Shown: one piece after another, positions 8,582 to 17,345 of the stretch
How the letters are laid out: each line of letters begins with the position of its first letter
Position numbering within the stretch: position 1 is the stretch's first letter
Origin: Methanosarcinaceae archaeon
Lineage (GTDB): Archaea; Halobacteriota; Methanosarcinia; Methanosarcinales; Methanosarcinaceae
Direction of reading: 5' to 3'
Assembly: GCA_020055655.1 (NCBI GenBank)
Contig: JAIPUR010000023.1
Location: 1-42,666 of the forward strand
DNA: 42,666 nt
Translations under genes and position numbers: made by a program
Notes under the pieces: generated by a model
Told to the model about the DNA's origin: nothing
What the model saw: the letters and a program-made list of their open reading frames with translations, nothing else
Databases searched by the model: none

Positions 8582-9160
8582 TTACTCAGAATGAATCTTT
8601 TTCAGCAACCATGCCATGTTAGAAGCAAGACTCTCCATGGTCTGCATACCCTCAGCATCGTCATTGACATCTCCGGGGTTCAGACCAATACCAATGTTCC
8701 AGTAACTTGAGCCAACGGTGAACATATTGGTAATTCCAAAGAGTTGGTTAATGGAATTGTACGCACGTACTGCACCGGCCCTGCGAACTGCTACCACAGC
8801 AGCACCGGCTTTTCTGGAGAAGAAACTATCGTTTGCCAGAGATACGAATCCTGCACGGTCTATGAGTGCTTTTGTCTCAGTGTTGACATCTGCGAAATAG
8901 GTTGGTGAACCTATGACAATGCCATCGGCTTCCTTCATCTTTGCGATACATTCATTGATGATATCATCATCAAAAATACATTTACTGTTCTTATTCTCAA
9001 AACATTTCATGCATGCAGTACAGCCACGGATCATCTTCCCACCAATATTGATGGTCTCGGTCTCAATGCCTTCATCCTCGAGTTTGGAGGTGAATTTTTT
9101 GAGCATAGCTGCTGTATTTCCTTCCTTGCGTGGGCTTCCGTTTATTGTGATTACTTTCAT
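8582..9160 (-). CDS. Iron-sulfur flavoprotein / FMN reductase
   Basis: 192 residues. MKVITINGSPRKEGNTAAML is the phosphate-binding loop of the flavodoxin-like FMN fold; Cys47, Cys50, Cys53 and Cys61 (CTACMKC...SKC) make the compact CX2CX2CX7C cluster motif of archaeal iron-sulfur flavoproteins (Isf), which hold a [4Fe-4S] and FMN and reduce O2/H2O2 or transfer electrons. GSPTYFADVNTETKALIDRA is the second flavin loop. The start is fixed by the conserved N-terminus. A decayed HxlR-type regulator gene lies divergently upstream, a common partner of such flavoproteins. Confidence 0.9.
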   Translation of the reverse strand: MKVITINGSPRKEGNTAAMLKKFTSKLEDEGIETETINIGGKMIRGCTACMKCFENKNSKCIFDDDIINECIAKMKEADGIVIGSPTYFADVNTETKALIDRAGFVSLANDSFFSRKAGAAVVAVRRAGAVRAYNSINQLFGITNMFTVGSSYWNIGIGLNPGDVNDDAEGMQTMESLASNMAWLLKKIHSE

Positions 9161-9306
9161 TTTATTACCGCCTTCATTTTGAATAATGTAGATATCAGGT
9201 GAGTCAATGAATTACATGATATATTATCAAAACACACCTAATATACATATACTTCATACGAACTATCTAAATAGTCACTAACAAAAAGTATACCATTATA
9301 ATTATT

Positions 9307-9674
9307 ATGGGAAATGATGAAAAACTGATCAATGCAAGGAATAATAAAGAATAATACTGTCCTGTGGAAGCAACTCTGGATGTTATAGGGGGAAAATGGA
9401 AAGCTTTGATCCTCTGACATCTAAAATAAGTTGAGGCCATACGCCACAATAAATAACAACAGAATCTCCATGGAATTTCTCCAAGAATGCTGACAAAGCA
9501 GCTAAAGTAGCTTGAAGATGATGGTCTGGTTAATCTTGAGATGTGCCCGGAGATTCCCTAATATTGAATATTCGCTGACAGAATTTGGAAAAACATTTCC
9601 CCATACTTGAAGCACTGTGTGGCTGGGAAACTGAATACTTAGGCAGAGAATGTACTTTGGGACAAGATGAATAA
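9307..9674 (+). pseudogene. HxlR-family regulator, decayed
   Basis: Read across frames the DNA encodes CPVEATLDVIGGKWKALIL, then a broken recognition region with MLTKQLK.LEDDGLVNLEMC-like pieces and IEYSLTEFGKTF...ILEALCGWETEYLGREC. This is the full HxlR winged-helix family pattern, but there are stop codons (TAA after NNKE; TGA in place of Trp in the LWHLK motif) and at least two frameshifts. It was probably the redox-responsive regulator of the divergent flavoprotein gene. Confidence 0.85.
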
Positions 9675-9756
9675 AAGCTTGCTTTAGTAATACCTGCGAC
9701 CTTACTTTTTCATATAAACTTTAGGCTAATAGTTTAGCTAATTCAGTACTCTTCTT

Positions 9757-9809
9757 CCAAAATTTATAAATAAGGATTTAACATCAATTGCTTTTAATAA
9801 TTATTAAAA
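9757..9809 (+). promoter_or_regulatory. Promoter and palindrome before sugE
   Basis: A TATA-like TTTATAAATA near 9762-9771 is followed by a perfect 18-bp palindrome TTTTAATAATTATTAAAA (9792-9809) just before the gene. Placed between TATA box and start codon it would block transcription when bound; the GbsR/MarR-like protein encoded downstream is a candidate binder (inference). Confidence 0.5.
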
Positions 9810-9830
9810 TCTATGGAAGATGTAAGCATG

Positions 9831-10148
9831 GAATGGATTTTTTTACTAGTTGCAGGATTATTTGAGACAGGATGGGCAATCGGAATAAAATACACTGAAG
9901 GGTTCACCAGACTATACCCAACGATCTTTACAGTTATCTGTTTAATTGTTAGTATGTTTTTTCTGGAAAAAGCACTAAGGGTAATCCCCGTAGGGACGGG
10001 TTATGCTGTCTGGACCGGTATTGGGATCATTGGAACAGCGACTTTGGGCATAATTTTGCTAAATGAATCAATGGATATGACACGTCTTTTCTTTATGGGA
10101 TTAATTGCCGTTGGGATTGGTGGATTAAAGCTGGTATCAGCTCAATAG
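9831..10148 (+). CDS. SMR-family efflux protein, SugE/Gdx type
   Basis: 105 residues with four membrane helices. MEWIFLLVAGLFETGWAIGI places the essential Glu (residue 13) in helix 1, and WAIGIKYTEGFTRLYPT is typical of the SugE/Gdx subgroup that exports guanidinium, as opposed to EmrE drug exporters. The ATG at 9831 gives the usual family N-terminus; the ATG at 9813 adds only six unusual residues. Upstream palindrome and downstream regulator gene (38-base gap) suggest autoregulated expression. Substrate is inferred from the subgroup. Confidence 0.85.
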   Translation, partial: EWIFLLVAGLFETGWAIGIKYTEGFTRLYPTIFTVICLIVSMFFLEKALRVIPVGTGYAVWTGIGIIGTATLGIILLNESMDMTRLFFMGLIAVGIGGLKLVSAQ

Positions 10149-10186
10149 TCCATTTTCCAATATTTTAATAGGAAATACTCTGATTC

Positions 10187-10684
10187 ATGAGTGAGAAAAT
10201 GAGTGATGTTGAAAAAAAGATAATTGATGTTGGTCATGAGATCTTTAAAGGCTATGGGGTCGATGATGTAACTGCACAGATCCTATCGATACTTAACTTT
10301 GAATCAAATGAAATAAGTATGGAGCAATTAGCACAGAGAACCGGATATAGTCTTGCTTCCATCAGCCTTAAAATAAAAAATATCGAACAATTTTGGAGTA
10401 TTAAAAGGATACATAAGCCAGGATCCCGCAAGACATTTCTGTATATGGAAAAAAACTTGTTAGATGCTTTTGCTATCCAGATCAGGAATGGATTTGAAAC
10501 TGAATTAGATATTGCAAAAAATAAAATTACTCCTCTTATAGAGGAGTATAGAAAGTATGCTAATAGCGAAGAACAAAAAATAAAACTTCATACGTATGAG
10601 AAATATCTTTCAGAGATAAATCAATTTGAAGAATTGATTCAGCATATTTATGAGCAGATCAATCGCCTAAAGAAGAATCGATAA
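10187..10684 (+). CDS. GbsR/MarR-like transcriptional regulator
   Basis: 165 residues. After a short helix, ISMEQLAQRTGYSLASISLK is a helix-turn-helix, then a wing with SRKTFLYME; the C-terminal 80 residues are helical (LIEEYRKYANSEEQKIKLHT) for dimerisation. This layout fits the GbsR family of winged-helix regulators, which in archaea and Bacillus control osmolyte genes. Here it follows the SugE-type pump, so it may control that pump through the AT-rich palindrome at 9792. Start at 10187 or 10199 (MSDVEKK). Confidence 0.75.
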   Translation: MSEKMSDVEKKIIDVGHEIFKGYGVDDVTAQILSILNFESNEISMEQLAQRTGYSLASISLKIKNIEQFWSIKRIHKPGSRKTFLYMEKNLLDAFAIQIRNGFETELDIAKNKITPLIEEYRKYANSEEQKIKLHTYEKYLSEINQFEELIQHIYEQINRLKKNR

Positions 10685-10841
10685 TTATGAATGAATAAAA
10701 AATAAAGCTACTATTCTAATGGTAGCAGAATTAAAAAACGTATTTCTATCTTCCAATTCCTGCCTCTTTCTTTCATTCCAGCCACCCACATTGGAAAGGT
10801 AGCCGATAACCCTTGCAACTGATTTATGGTTCGCCATTTGA

Positions 10842-11066
10842 TTATCTGAAAAAATCTCTTGGATTAACAATTTTATTATTTTTGACATTACCGAAAAATA
10901 CTGCTTTCTGACCTTTTTGAATATATTGTATCACTGGCTGAAACTTTGTTTCCATATCATTTTGAATAAATTGACCGTCCATATTTTCAATATTCTTGAA
11001 ATGCATCAAGTTTTCATTATTAAAATATTCCCATCCATGGAAAGTTGCTTGAAATTTCATTTGCAT
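10842..11066 (-). CDS. Small protein of unknown function
   Basis: 74 residues, MQMKFQATFHGWEYFNNENL at the start and VFFGNVKNNKIVNPRDFFR at the end. No family recognised. It looks real because it has a GGTGAT ribosome-binding site 5 bases before the ATG, a TATA-like stretch (TATAAATATCTATTTATAAA) and a 20-bp palindrome upstream. The 150 bases downstream to 10685 contain no convincing gene. Confidence 0.5.
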   Translation of the reverse strand: MQMKFQATFHGWEYFNNENLMHFKNIENMDGQFIQNDMETKFQPVIQYIQKGQKAVFFGNVKNNKIVNPRDFFR

Positions 11067-11100
11067 TTAATATCACCGCTGTTTTTATAAATAGATATTT

Positions 11101-11120
11101 ATACTGTAAAATTACAGTAT
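11101..11120. promoter_or_regulatory. 20-bp palindrome, probable operator
   Basis: ATACTGTAAAATTACAGTAT is a 9-bp perfect inverted repeat with a two-base centre. It overlaps or abuts the TATA region of the minus-strand 74-residue gene, 35-54 bases from its start codon. Likely a repressor site; the regulator is unknown. Confidence 0.6.
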
Positions 11121-11174
11121 ACAGAATTTTCTTACTTGTTGAAAAAATAAAAAAGAAATCATTTTTTAGATATC

Positions 11175-11470
11175 TTAATATGGGGTATATCCCATCATTC
11201 CAACGAATAAAATTAAGAACGCTGCAACAATTATTCCAACATATAGCCATATGTTGTCTGATTTGCTTGCGTTTGTTTCAGGAATATAACTTAATGTAAA
11301 TTGTTGTCTGTCTTGGGTTTCTTCTTTTGTTACTGGTATAAGTCCGTTTGCTGGTGTGCCTGAGATTACAACAAAATGTGTTTTGTCATTTTAATCAAGT
11401 TGGACTTTTACAGCACCTTCTTATATATACACTTTCTTTCCATATTAACATATGCTTTACCGTCATCATA
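11175..11470 (-). pseudogene. C-terminal fragment of a membrane-anchored protein
   Basis: The intact end reads THFVVISGTPANGLIPVTKE ... FTLSYIPETNASKSDN then a single membrane helix WLYVGIIVAAFLILFVGMMG and ends YTPY. This is a surface domain tethered by a C-terminal helix. Upstream, around 11395-11470, the frame is broken by stops (TAA in GKKVYI-, and after KVQLD) and no start can be found. Family not recognised. Confidence 0.6.
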
Positions 11471-11492
11471 TCATGTAATGTTTGATTGATGC

Positions 11493-11714
11493 TTATGAAC
11501 TTGTGTCCGGTATGATCGATGGTTTCTGAATCACTCCTTTCCTCTTCTTCCTGAGCACTTGAACTGAACTCTCCTTCAGTGCTTTTAGTGCTTTTACCGT
11601 GCGTTCCAGTCTGCCTGCTGGCATGGCAATGACCATATAAACACCCTTCAGCTTGCCAAAGGCTCTTTCAGCCAGGCAGGGCAGGCAAATTGACGGCTTC
11701 CTGTAGCAACACAT
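11493..11714 (-). other. Open frame of doubtful coding value
   Basis: An uninterrupted 73-codon frame with GVYMVIAMPAGRLERTVKAL and a basic end KKRKGVIQKPSIIPD. It resembles no family I know and has no clear ribosome-binding site. It may be another gene relic in the eroded stretch 10.7-11.85 kb. The remainder (11715-11850) shows no gene. Confidence 0.25.
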
Positions 11715-11907
11715 TAAGAGTTATTGAAGTTACTCAAATGGATCAAATGCATTGCATTGCCAATGAAAGTCCCAGAAAAAGTGAATAAAAAGGTCACGTA
11801 GAATAAATAGTAGAATTAAACCTGGTATATTAGACTGATTTTTGTGAATTCGTGTGACCTATAACTATATATTTCTAATATACATGGTTAAAGGTAGAGG
11901 GAGAAAA

Positions 11908-12711
11908 ATGACTGTATTAAGCATATTGGCCTGTAAAATACTTCAGGATGAAATTGTCTGGCTGTTAAGCAACGATTCTGAAATTGATAATATTTTGGTA
12001 GTAGAAAGTGACAATATTTCGGAATTTACAAAAAAACTTGATGAGCAGTATGTTCCTTATGAGATCTTGCCACACGATAAAGTACCAGACAAAGTTGAAG
12101 AGAATGATGAAGATAAACTGAATGTTGTTGTCAACTTCCGGGAAGTTGCACTTCACATGATATTAAATAGACTGAGATCTGAGATATATAAGAACATAGA
12201 AGAAATGACCCCGTATTCCAACGGAATCCTCTTATTTTATGGACTTTGCGGTAATGTTCTGGGCAAGGTCGAAGAAGATTTCCCTGTGGATAAATGTGGT
12301 TCAATAGTACGAATACTCAAGGATAATGAGGGCTGGATCGTAGATGACTGTATAGCAGCAACTGTAGGTGGATGTGTGAAATATTCTAATTTATTAAAAG
12401 AATGTAATAAGGAGCCTGCTTTCTTTTTGACACCTATGTTCGCTAATTCATGGAAAGAATTCCCTCTTACAGGTTACGATTTTGATACAGATCCCGAAGA
12501 AGCCTTGAGACTGACAAAAATGATCAATGACCTTGGAGGATATTCAAGAGCTGCAAAGGTCAACACCGGCCTCATGTATGTAAAAGATTTTGATGAAAGG
12601 GTCGAAGAATATGCAGAAATGTTCGGATATAGTATTTTTGAAATAAATGGTGATCAGGAAATATTTGAGAACTGCTATCGATCACTAAAAAATGAATTAG
12701 AGATCATGTGA
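11908..12711 (+). CDS. DUF1638 protein
   Basis: 267 residues from ATG 11908 (MTVLSILACKILQDEIVWLL), which has a GAGGGAG ribosome-binding site; the upstream ATG at 11854 lies before it. Conserved points are the Cys in LACKILQDE, YGLCGNVLGKVEED, and VDDCIAATVGGC. These match the DUF1638 family, common in methanogens near methylamine/corrinoid methyltransferase genes; function unknown. Cysteine-rich pockets suggest a metal or cofactor site (inference). A related N-terminal domain seems to occur in the kinase at 24147-25832. Confidence 0.85.
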   Translation: MTVLSILACKILQDEIVWLLSNDSEIDNILVVESDNISEFTKKLDEQYVPYEILPHDKVPDKVEENDEDKLNVVVNFREVALHMILNRLRSEIYKNIEEMTPYSNGILLFYGLCGNVLGKVEEDFPVDKCGSIVRILKDNEGWIVDDCIAATVGGCVKYSNLLKECNKEPAFFLTPMFANSWKEFPLTGYDFDTDPEEALRLTKMINDLGGYSRAAKVNTGLMYVKDFDERVEEYAEMFGYSIFEINGDQEIFENCYRSLKNELEIM

Positions 12712-12733
12712 TCATTTTAATGTAGAAAAAACA

Positions 12734-12800
12734 GGGTGTAGAATCATTTATTGAGCAGACATAAGGAGTCTATGACTCTTTCTTTCAACTGCATACACCC
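12734..12800 (+). terminator. Nested hairpin after DUF1638 gene
   Basis: GGGTGTA (12734-12740) pairs with TACACCC (12794-12800), enclosing AAGGAGTC TAT GACTCTTT (12763-12781). It starts 23 bases after the stop codon. Probably the 3' end structure of the message; a T-run is lacking, so an RNA regulatory element remains possible. Confidence 0.45.
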
Positions 12801-12873
12801 CAATTATCATTACTTCATATTCAAATAAACTACTATTTATTATATAAGCTATACAAAATAAACCCCTTTTAGT

Positions 12874-13110
12874 TTACTTGAAGTCAATTGTCTTCTGGAA
12901 TAAGCACCTGGTAGATTCCGTTGATATCGTTACTTTTTGATCAAAAACATTCCTCATAGTAGTGATTTCTGCATATGCAACTTGAGAGTTAGTAACGGAA
13001 CTATAAAGGGCATCAAAGTCACTCAAATATACTACAGTTATTGCAGTGCCTATTAAGTATATATGAATAACTGTGCAATAGGGGTTGTGATACTCACACC
13101 CTTTTACACA
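12874..13110 (-). pseudogene. Unidentified coding relic
   Basis: On the minus strand an open frame of about 75 codons reads TVIHIYLIGTAITVVYLSDF then DALYSSVTNSQVAYAEITTM and ends CLFQKTIDFK. It begins after a stop codon with no usable ATG/GTG, so it may be the tail of a lost gene. The hydrophobic start followed by a helical part would fit a sensor or chemoreceptor N-terminus, but I do not recognise it. Confidence 0.35.
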
Positions 13111-13158
13111 CGAGGATTCAAATCTTTATAAATTGATGATCAATAGGAGTGGATAAAT

Positions 13159-13809
13159 ATGAAGGGTCCTAGGAGTATCGGGTTCCCCATCAAAGATAGC
13201 AATACTGATTGTGCCCTTGAGGCAGCACTTGAAGTAACGGCATGGATTACGAATACGTCAAACTGATTGATCATACAGTTGGCTCCCTGCAAGGCCTGTC
13301 TGGGATGTGTAAGTACAAACGTCTATGTAATTAAAAACCATGGAATTGCCCAGGCAGAGAAAGCCAAAGAATCAGATGCACTTATTGTTGTAGGTTTTAC
13401 ACCATATTCCTCCCTTGACTCTCGCACAAAAGCATTCATTGAAAGGCTCTACCCACTTCGCAACATGCATTTATGCAAGGAAAGCCTGGCGGAATAATAA
13501 TCACATCCGCATTCCCTGATAATTGTGATGCTGTCATGTGCATCTGATAACGGAATAAATGTCATCACATAGTACATGATGGAAGAAGGAATGGACATAG
13601 TGGATCCTGTAAAGGTACTTGGAAATATAGCCTGTGTGAAATGTAAATATGGAGATGACTGCGACATGACCGACATCAGGAAGATGTTGGGCCCTGAAGC
13701 AAGTAAATCCTCTGCGGTAATTAACAGATTTGAAGAACAGTTCAAAGCTGTTGATGCTGCAAAGGAACTGGGTAAGAATTTCGCAGGAAAACTGAAGTCA
13801 AAAGAATAG
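13159..13809 (+). pseudogene. Flavodoxin-type NAD(P)H/FMN oxidoreductase, decayed
   Basis: The first frame starts MKGPRSIGFPIKDSNTDCAL (old flavin loop GSPIKDSNTD) and ends in TGA at 13264; a second frame gives LAPCKACLGCVSTNVYVI and ALIVVGFTPYSSLDSRTKAF; a third gives KPGGIIITSAFPDN; the last gives VLGNIACVKCKYGDDCDMTD to the TAG at 13807. Together these make one complete iron-sulfur flavoprotein-like gene of about 215 codons broken by at least two frameshifts and a stop. The CKACLGC and C-terminal CVKCKYGDDC pieces suggest two Fe-S or metal sites in the ancestor. Confidence 0.8.
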
Positions 13810-13962
13810 ACCAGAATTACTTCAGTATACATTTTTTAATTAGTTTCAAAAAATACCATTCAACTTATATAGCATATCGATATTGTGTATATACAGCAAA
13901 ACCAACTTGATTTTATGTACCACCAAAAAGCGAATTCAAATTTGGTTTGCACACCCCCCAAC

Positions 13963-14002
13963 ACACCGATATGAATTATCGGTGTCCCTCTCATTTTTTT
14001 TG
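13963..14002 (+). terminator. Strong hairpin with T-run
   Basis: ACACCGATA (13963-13971) and TATCGGTGT (13977-13985) form a perfect 9-bp stem with a 5-base loop, followed by CCCTCTCATTTTTTTTG. It looks like an intrinsic terminator of whatever is transcribed from the relic upstream, and precedes the thioesterase promoter. Confidence 0.6.
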
Positions 14003-14118
14003 TGTAGTTATAATAATTTTAATTGAATATCAGTAAGATGCTTCTCTTTGCAGGGAAATATTTAATTCAAAATAACATATCATTAAAAGGGTTATCAAAC
14101 GAAAGGGGAGATTTTAAA

Positions 14119-14517
14119 ATGTTCACACTAACAATTGATCCAAGATTCGGCGATATTAACGCAATGAAGCATGCTAACAGTATTGCTGTTGCCATGTGGT
14201 TCGAACATGCCCGAAATCCCGTATTTCGCTTATTTATTCCAGATCTTGATCTAAGCTATGAAAAGTGGAATCTAATTATGGCAAGGACAGCATATGAATA
14301 TACCAGTCAAATTGTCTATGGGTCAGAGGTCGATATACATACCTACATATCTAAGATCGGCAATTCTTCTTTTGAAATCACCCAGGAAGCATGGCAAAAT
14401 GGAGAAAACTGTGCAACATGCGTTTCTACTGTTGTTCATTTTGATTTCATCAATAAGAAATCTATGTCAATTCCAGATGATATAAGGAAAATTCTTAAAC
14501 AACACTTGCCGGAATAA
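14119..14517 (+). CDS. Acyl-CoA thioesterase, 4HBT hot-dog fold
   Basis: 132 residues from the ATG at 14119, preceded by GGGGAG; the earlier ATG at 14038 and ATT-rich stretch add 32 residues outside the family pattern. The active-site region FGDINAMKHANSIAVAMWFE carries the Asp and the His of 4HBT thioesterases (normally D-x-N-x-H-x-N), and MARTAYEYTSQIVYGSEVDI then STVVHFDF complete the fold. Normal length is 130-140. Substrate not known; acts on acyl-CoA thioesters in the cytoplasm. No operon partner. Confidence 0.8.
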   Translation: MFTLTIDPRFGDINAMKHANSIAVAMWFEHARNPVFRLFIPDLDLSYEKWNLIMARTAYEYTSQIVYGSEVDIHTYISKIGNSSFEITQEAWQNGENCATCVSTVVHFDFINKKSMSIPDDIRKILKQHLPE

Positions 14518-14611
14518 AATATTGATGACTAGTTAGAACACATTATTTTCTTATCATCAAATACGCCACCAATGATGAATTGGTATACTGATCCATGAGG
14601 GTGGATTTAGA

Positions 14612-15451
14612 TTACTTATCCTTCCACCAGATCTTAACTCGTGTCGAAGTCGCATCATAAAGATATCCATCACCATCTTTTTCAAGGGTGGATTCCAGAT
14701 ATTCGGCAAGTATTGATCTATGTTCTTCTGTGCTTACGGAAAAATGGCTGGATAGATCATCTACTGCTTCATAAATTGATGCATAACGTTCTATACGTCC
14801 GAGCTTGAATGTGCTCATATTAGGATAGATCCCCATTCCATAGAGTACATTATAAAGGATATTGCATTTTGGCATAGAACAATATTCCCTACCGTGGAGC
14901 TTTGGCCATATTTTCTTTGAGTGCAGATTCCATGATGTTTCTCCTGCGAACCAATAGAGATAGATGTAACCAGAGGAAACAGCCTGCATGTCCTCTATGG
15001 CTTTGCGAATATCCGGCATTCCCAAAGAAAATGAAGCAATGATGACATCATATGGTCCATCAAGGTCTTTTTCCACATCTATATCTTCCCAGAGTTTTTT
15101 GACGCAGGTAATATTGTTAGATCCAAACTCATCTATATTTTCCTGCAGCACCTCAAGCATACCTGTGGATGGTTCCACGGCTGTCACGTGTGCGACCTGC
15201 TCAGAAATAGGAATTGCAAGGGAACCCGGACCTGCACCTATATCCAGAACTCTGGAATCAGGAGTGAGATTCAGAGACTTGATTGTTTCTCTGGCACGTT
15301 TTTGTCCATCGCGTTGTGACATCTGCCAGAACTTTTTCGCAGCCTCTTTTTCCTCCCATATGGAGGCACATTCCGTCTTATTTCCACATTCAAGATGATC
15401 TTTGGTACGAATGGTCCAGACATCATTCCAATCAATATTTTCAATTATCAT
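14612..15451 (-). CDS. SAM-dependent methyltransferase of the ABC operon
   Basis: 279 residues with class I motif I VLDIGAGPGSLAIPISEQ (about 68-85), acidic VEPSTGMLEVL and post-motif YDVIIASFSLGM. The C-terminal half has MPKCNILYNVLYGMGIYPNM, which is not part of the standard fold. It is the last gene of the importer operon, 43 bases after the ATPase stop. Methyltransferases of this type commonly sit behind iron/cobalamin-type transporters in methanogens; a role in modifying the imported ligand is only an inference. Confidence 0.82.
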   Translation of the reverse strand: MIIENIDWNDVWTIRTKDHLECGNKTECASIWEEKEAAKKFWQMSQRDGQKRARETIKSLNLTPDSRVLDIGAGPGSLAIPISEQVAHVTAVEPSTGMLEVLQENIDEFGSNNITCVKKLWEDIDVEKDLDGPYDVIIASFSLGMPDIRKAIEDMQAVSSGYIYLYWFAGETSWNLHSKKIWPKLHGREYCSMPKCNILYNVLYGMGIYPNMSTFKLGRIERYASIYEAVDDLSSHFSVSTEEHRSILAEYLESTLEKDGDGYLYDATSTRVKIWWKDK

Positions 15452-15494
15452 ATTATCTCCACCAACACATTAAATTGTCGAAATCATTCAATTA

Positions 15495-16250
15495 TCAGAC
15501 TGTGGGTATAACCACAGAAACATCCATGTAATTCTGTATCGTTACCGGAACTCCGTATACTTCTTCTATCACCTGTGGAGTGATATCACCCATACTTCCA
15601 GCAGCATAAATTGTACCGTTCTTAAGGAAAATGAATTTATCCGAATAACGAAAAGCAAGGTTGAGGTCATGCATTGTCATAATGGCAGACACATTCTCAT
15701 TTCTAACAACATCTCTCACTGTATCAAGTATGTCTAATTGATTGCGCAGATCAAGACTGCTGGTCGGCTCGTCCAGTAAAAGCAGTTTTGGATTCTGTGC
15801 AATGGCACGTGCAATGCTGACCTTCTGAAGTTCACCGCCACTTAATTCGTCAATATAGCGAAGAGCCACATGTTCAAGATTGAGCTTTTTAATGGTAGAT
15901 TCCACGAGCATAATATCTTCCGGTGATACATTCCACTTAATGTGTGGCATCCTACCAAGAAGAACAGCATCAAAAGCTGTCAGTCTTGCTGGCTCACAAC
16001 GTTGCGGAACGTATCCAAGCCGTTTTGCGATCTCTATCTGTTCAAGCTTTAGAATGTCCTCATCTTCAATGAGAATAGCTCCACTTTTTGGTTTCAGAAT
16101 CGCATTCATGCACTTTAGGAGTGTTGTCTTACCAACGCCGTTCGGACCCAATATAGACAATATCTCATTCCTTTTAAGATGGAACTTTATATCCTTTAAA
16201 ACTTCCTTACTTTTATACTGAAATTCCACACCATTAACTTCCAGGATCAT
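15495..16250 (-). CDS. ABC transporter ATPase, iron/cobalamin type
   Basis: 251 residues. Walker A GPNGVGKTT, signature LSGGELQKVSIARAIA, Walker B LLLLDEPTS and switch His in MTMHDLN are all present. Closest type is FecE/BtuD, energising import of Fe-siderophore, haem or corrinoid. The ATG at 16250 has GGGGGAGAAGG upstream and overlaps the permease stop by four bases (ATGA), so it is the start; the longer frame upstream is antisense-like extension through the permease gene. Co-translated with the permease. Confidence 0.93.
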   Translation of the reverse strand: MILEVNGVEFQYKSKEVLKDIKFHLKRNEILSILGPNGVGKTTLLKCMNAILKPKSGAILIEDEDILKLEQIEIAKRLGYVPQRCEPARLTAFDAVLLGRMPHIKWNVSPEDIMLVESTIKKLNLEHVALRYIDELSGGELQKVSIARAIAQNPKLLLLDEPTSSLDLRNQLDILDTVRDVVRNENVSAIMTMHDLNLAFRYSDKFIFLKNGTIYAAGSMGDITPQVIEEVYGVPVTIQNYMDVSVVIPTV

Positions 16251-17317
16251 ATCCTTCTCCCCCTGAGAATCAGGTAAATAAATGTAGGTGCTCCCATAAA
16301 CGATGTCAGAACAGCCACAGGCAACTGATAAGGCTGAAGCATTACGCGGGCAGCAGTATCGGCACAAAGCAAGAGCAATGAACCCATGACAATACTGCCA
16401 CATATCAAATATCGGTGATCATCACCGATCAATCTCCGGGTCATATGGGGACATATCAATCCGATAAATCCAATAACACCAAGAAATGCCACGATGATAG
16501 CCGTCACAAGTGATGCACAGAGCATACCGAGAAGTCTTACCCGCTCAACGTTCACACCAAGACCCTTTGCAGTCTCATCACCTGCATCGATTGCATTGTA
16601 CTTCCATCGATTGAAAGAAAAGTAAACAATCGAAAATATCACAACCACTGAGATAAGACCAAGTTCATGCCAGCTTGCCCTTGCAGTATCTCCAAAGGAC
16701 CAGAATACCATGGATGCAAGTTGTACATCATCTGCAAAATACTGGAGGAACATTGTTCCGGCAGTGAACAGGGAACCCATTGCCACACCCACCAGGATCA
16801 TGATCTCAGGAGTCGTCCCCCGGATTCTGGAGAATGCCACAATGACAAGTGTCACCAGCAACGAGAACAGGAAAGCCACAACTGTAGTAGTGTAAGGATT
16901 GTTGATAGAGACCGCATCCCCAACGCTGCTATGTGTTCCACCGGTACCGAGTACCATCACCGAAAAAGCAGCACCAAAGGCTGCAGCATTGGATATACCC
17001 AGTGTGAAAGGTGAACCTAAAGGATTCCGAAGTATTGATTGCATTACAACCCCGGCAACAGCCAGACCTGCACCTGCAACAATTGCAGTTAGAACCTGAG
17101 GTAATCGAATATTCCAGACGATACTATGCAGCCTTACTGGAACATCAGCTCCCAGAAGAGTGTGAATAACATCGATCAATGGAATATCCACTGATCCAAT
17201 AGATATTGAAACGATCGACACCACAAAAAGAAGAAGGATACCGGAAAGAAGATAAGTTCTCTTCCTTCCAGTGTGTTCCCTGTACTTCTGTGCTATATCC
17301 CCATGGCTGTTTTTCAT
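16247..17317 (-). CDS. ABC transporter permease, FecCD/BtuC family
   Basis: 356 residues with about ten membrane helices. Family marks are RLPQVLTAIVAGAGLAVAGV, MQSILRNPLGSPFTLGISNA and near the end GFIGLICPHMTRRLIGDDHR, the region that contacts the ATPase. It forms the membrane dimer of a type II importer. Starts 28 bases after the binding-protein gene with GAGGGGAC as ribosome-binding site. The N-terminal 25 residues are charged and cytoplasmic. Confidence 0.95.
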   Translation of the reverse strand: MKNSHGDIAQKYREHTGRKRTYLLSGILLLFVVSIVSISIGSVDIPLIDVIHTLLGADVPVRLHSIVWNIRLPQVLTAIVAGAGLAVAGVVMQSILRNPLGSPFTLGISNAAAFGAAFSVMVLGTGGTHSSVGDAVSINNPYTTTVVAFLFSLLVTLVIVAFSRIRGTTPEIMILVGVAMGSLFTAGTMFLQYFADDVQLASMVFWSFGDTARASWHELGLISVVVIFSIVYFSFNRWKYNAIDAGDETAKGLGVNVERVRLLGMLCASLVTAIIVAFLGVIGFIGLICPHMTRRLIGDDHRYLICGSIVMGSLLLLCADTAARVMLQPYQLPVAVLTSFMGAPTFIYLILRGRRI

Positions 17318-17345
17318 TTTGTCCCCTCGAAACTAATGGCAGAAT

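Noticed and set aside
9831-10148. Guanidine riboswitch before the SugE-type gene
   Set aside because: The leader is short and AT-rich with only a simple palindrome; none of the guanidine riboswitch stems or conserved loops is present.
13449-13832. 127-codon minus-strand frame over the flavoprotein relic
   Set aside because: The plus strand has clear flavoprotein motifs; the minus frame is an antisense shadow.
16251-16403. 51-residue N-terminal extension of the ABC ATPase
   Set aside because: It overlaps the permease gene, has no ATPase-family similarity, and the ATG at 16250 has a good ribosome-binding site and ATGA overlap.
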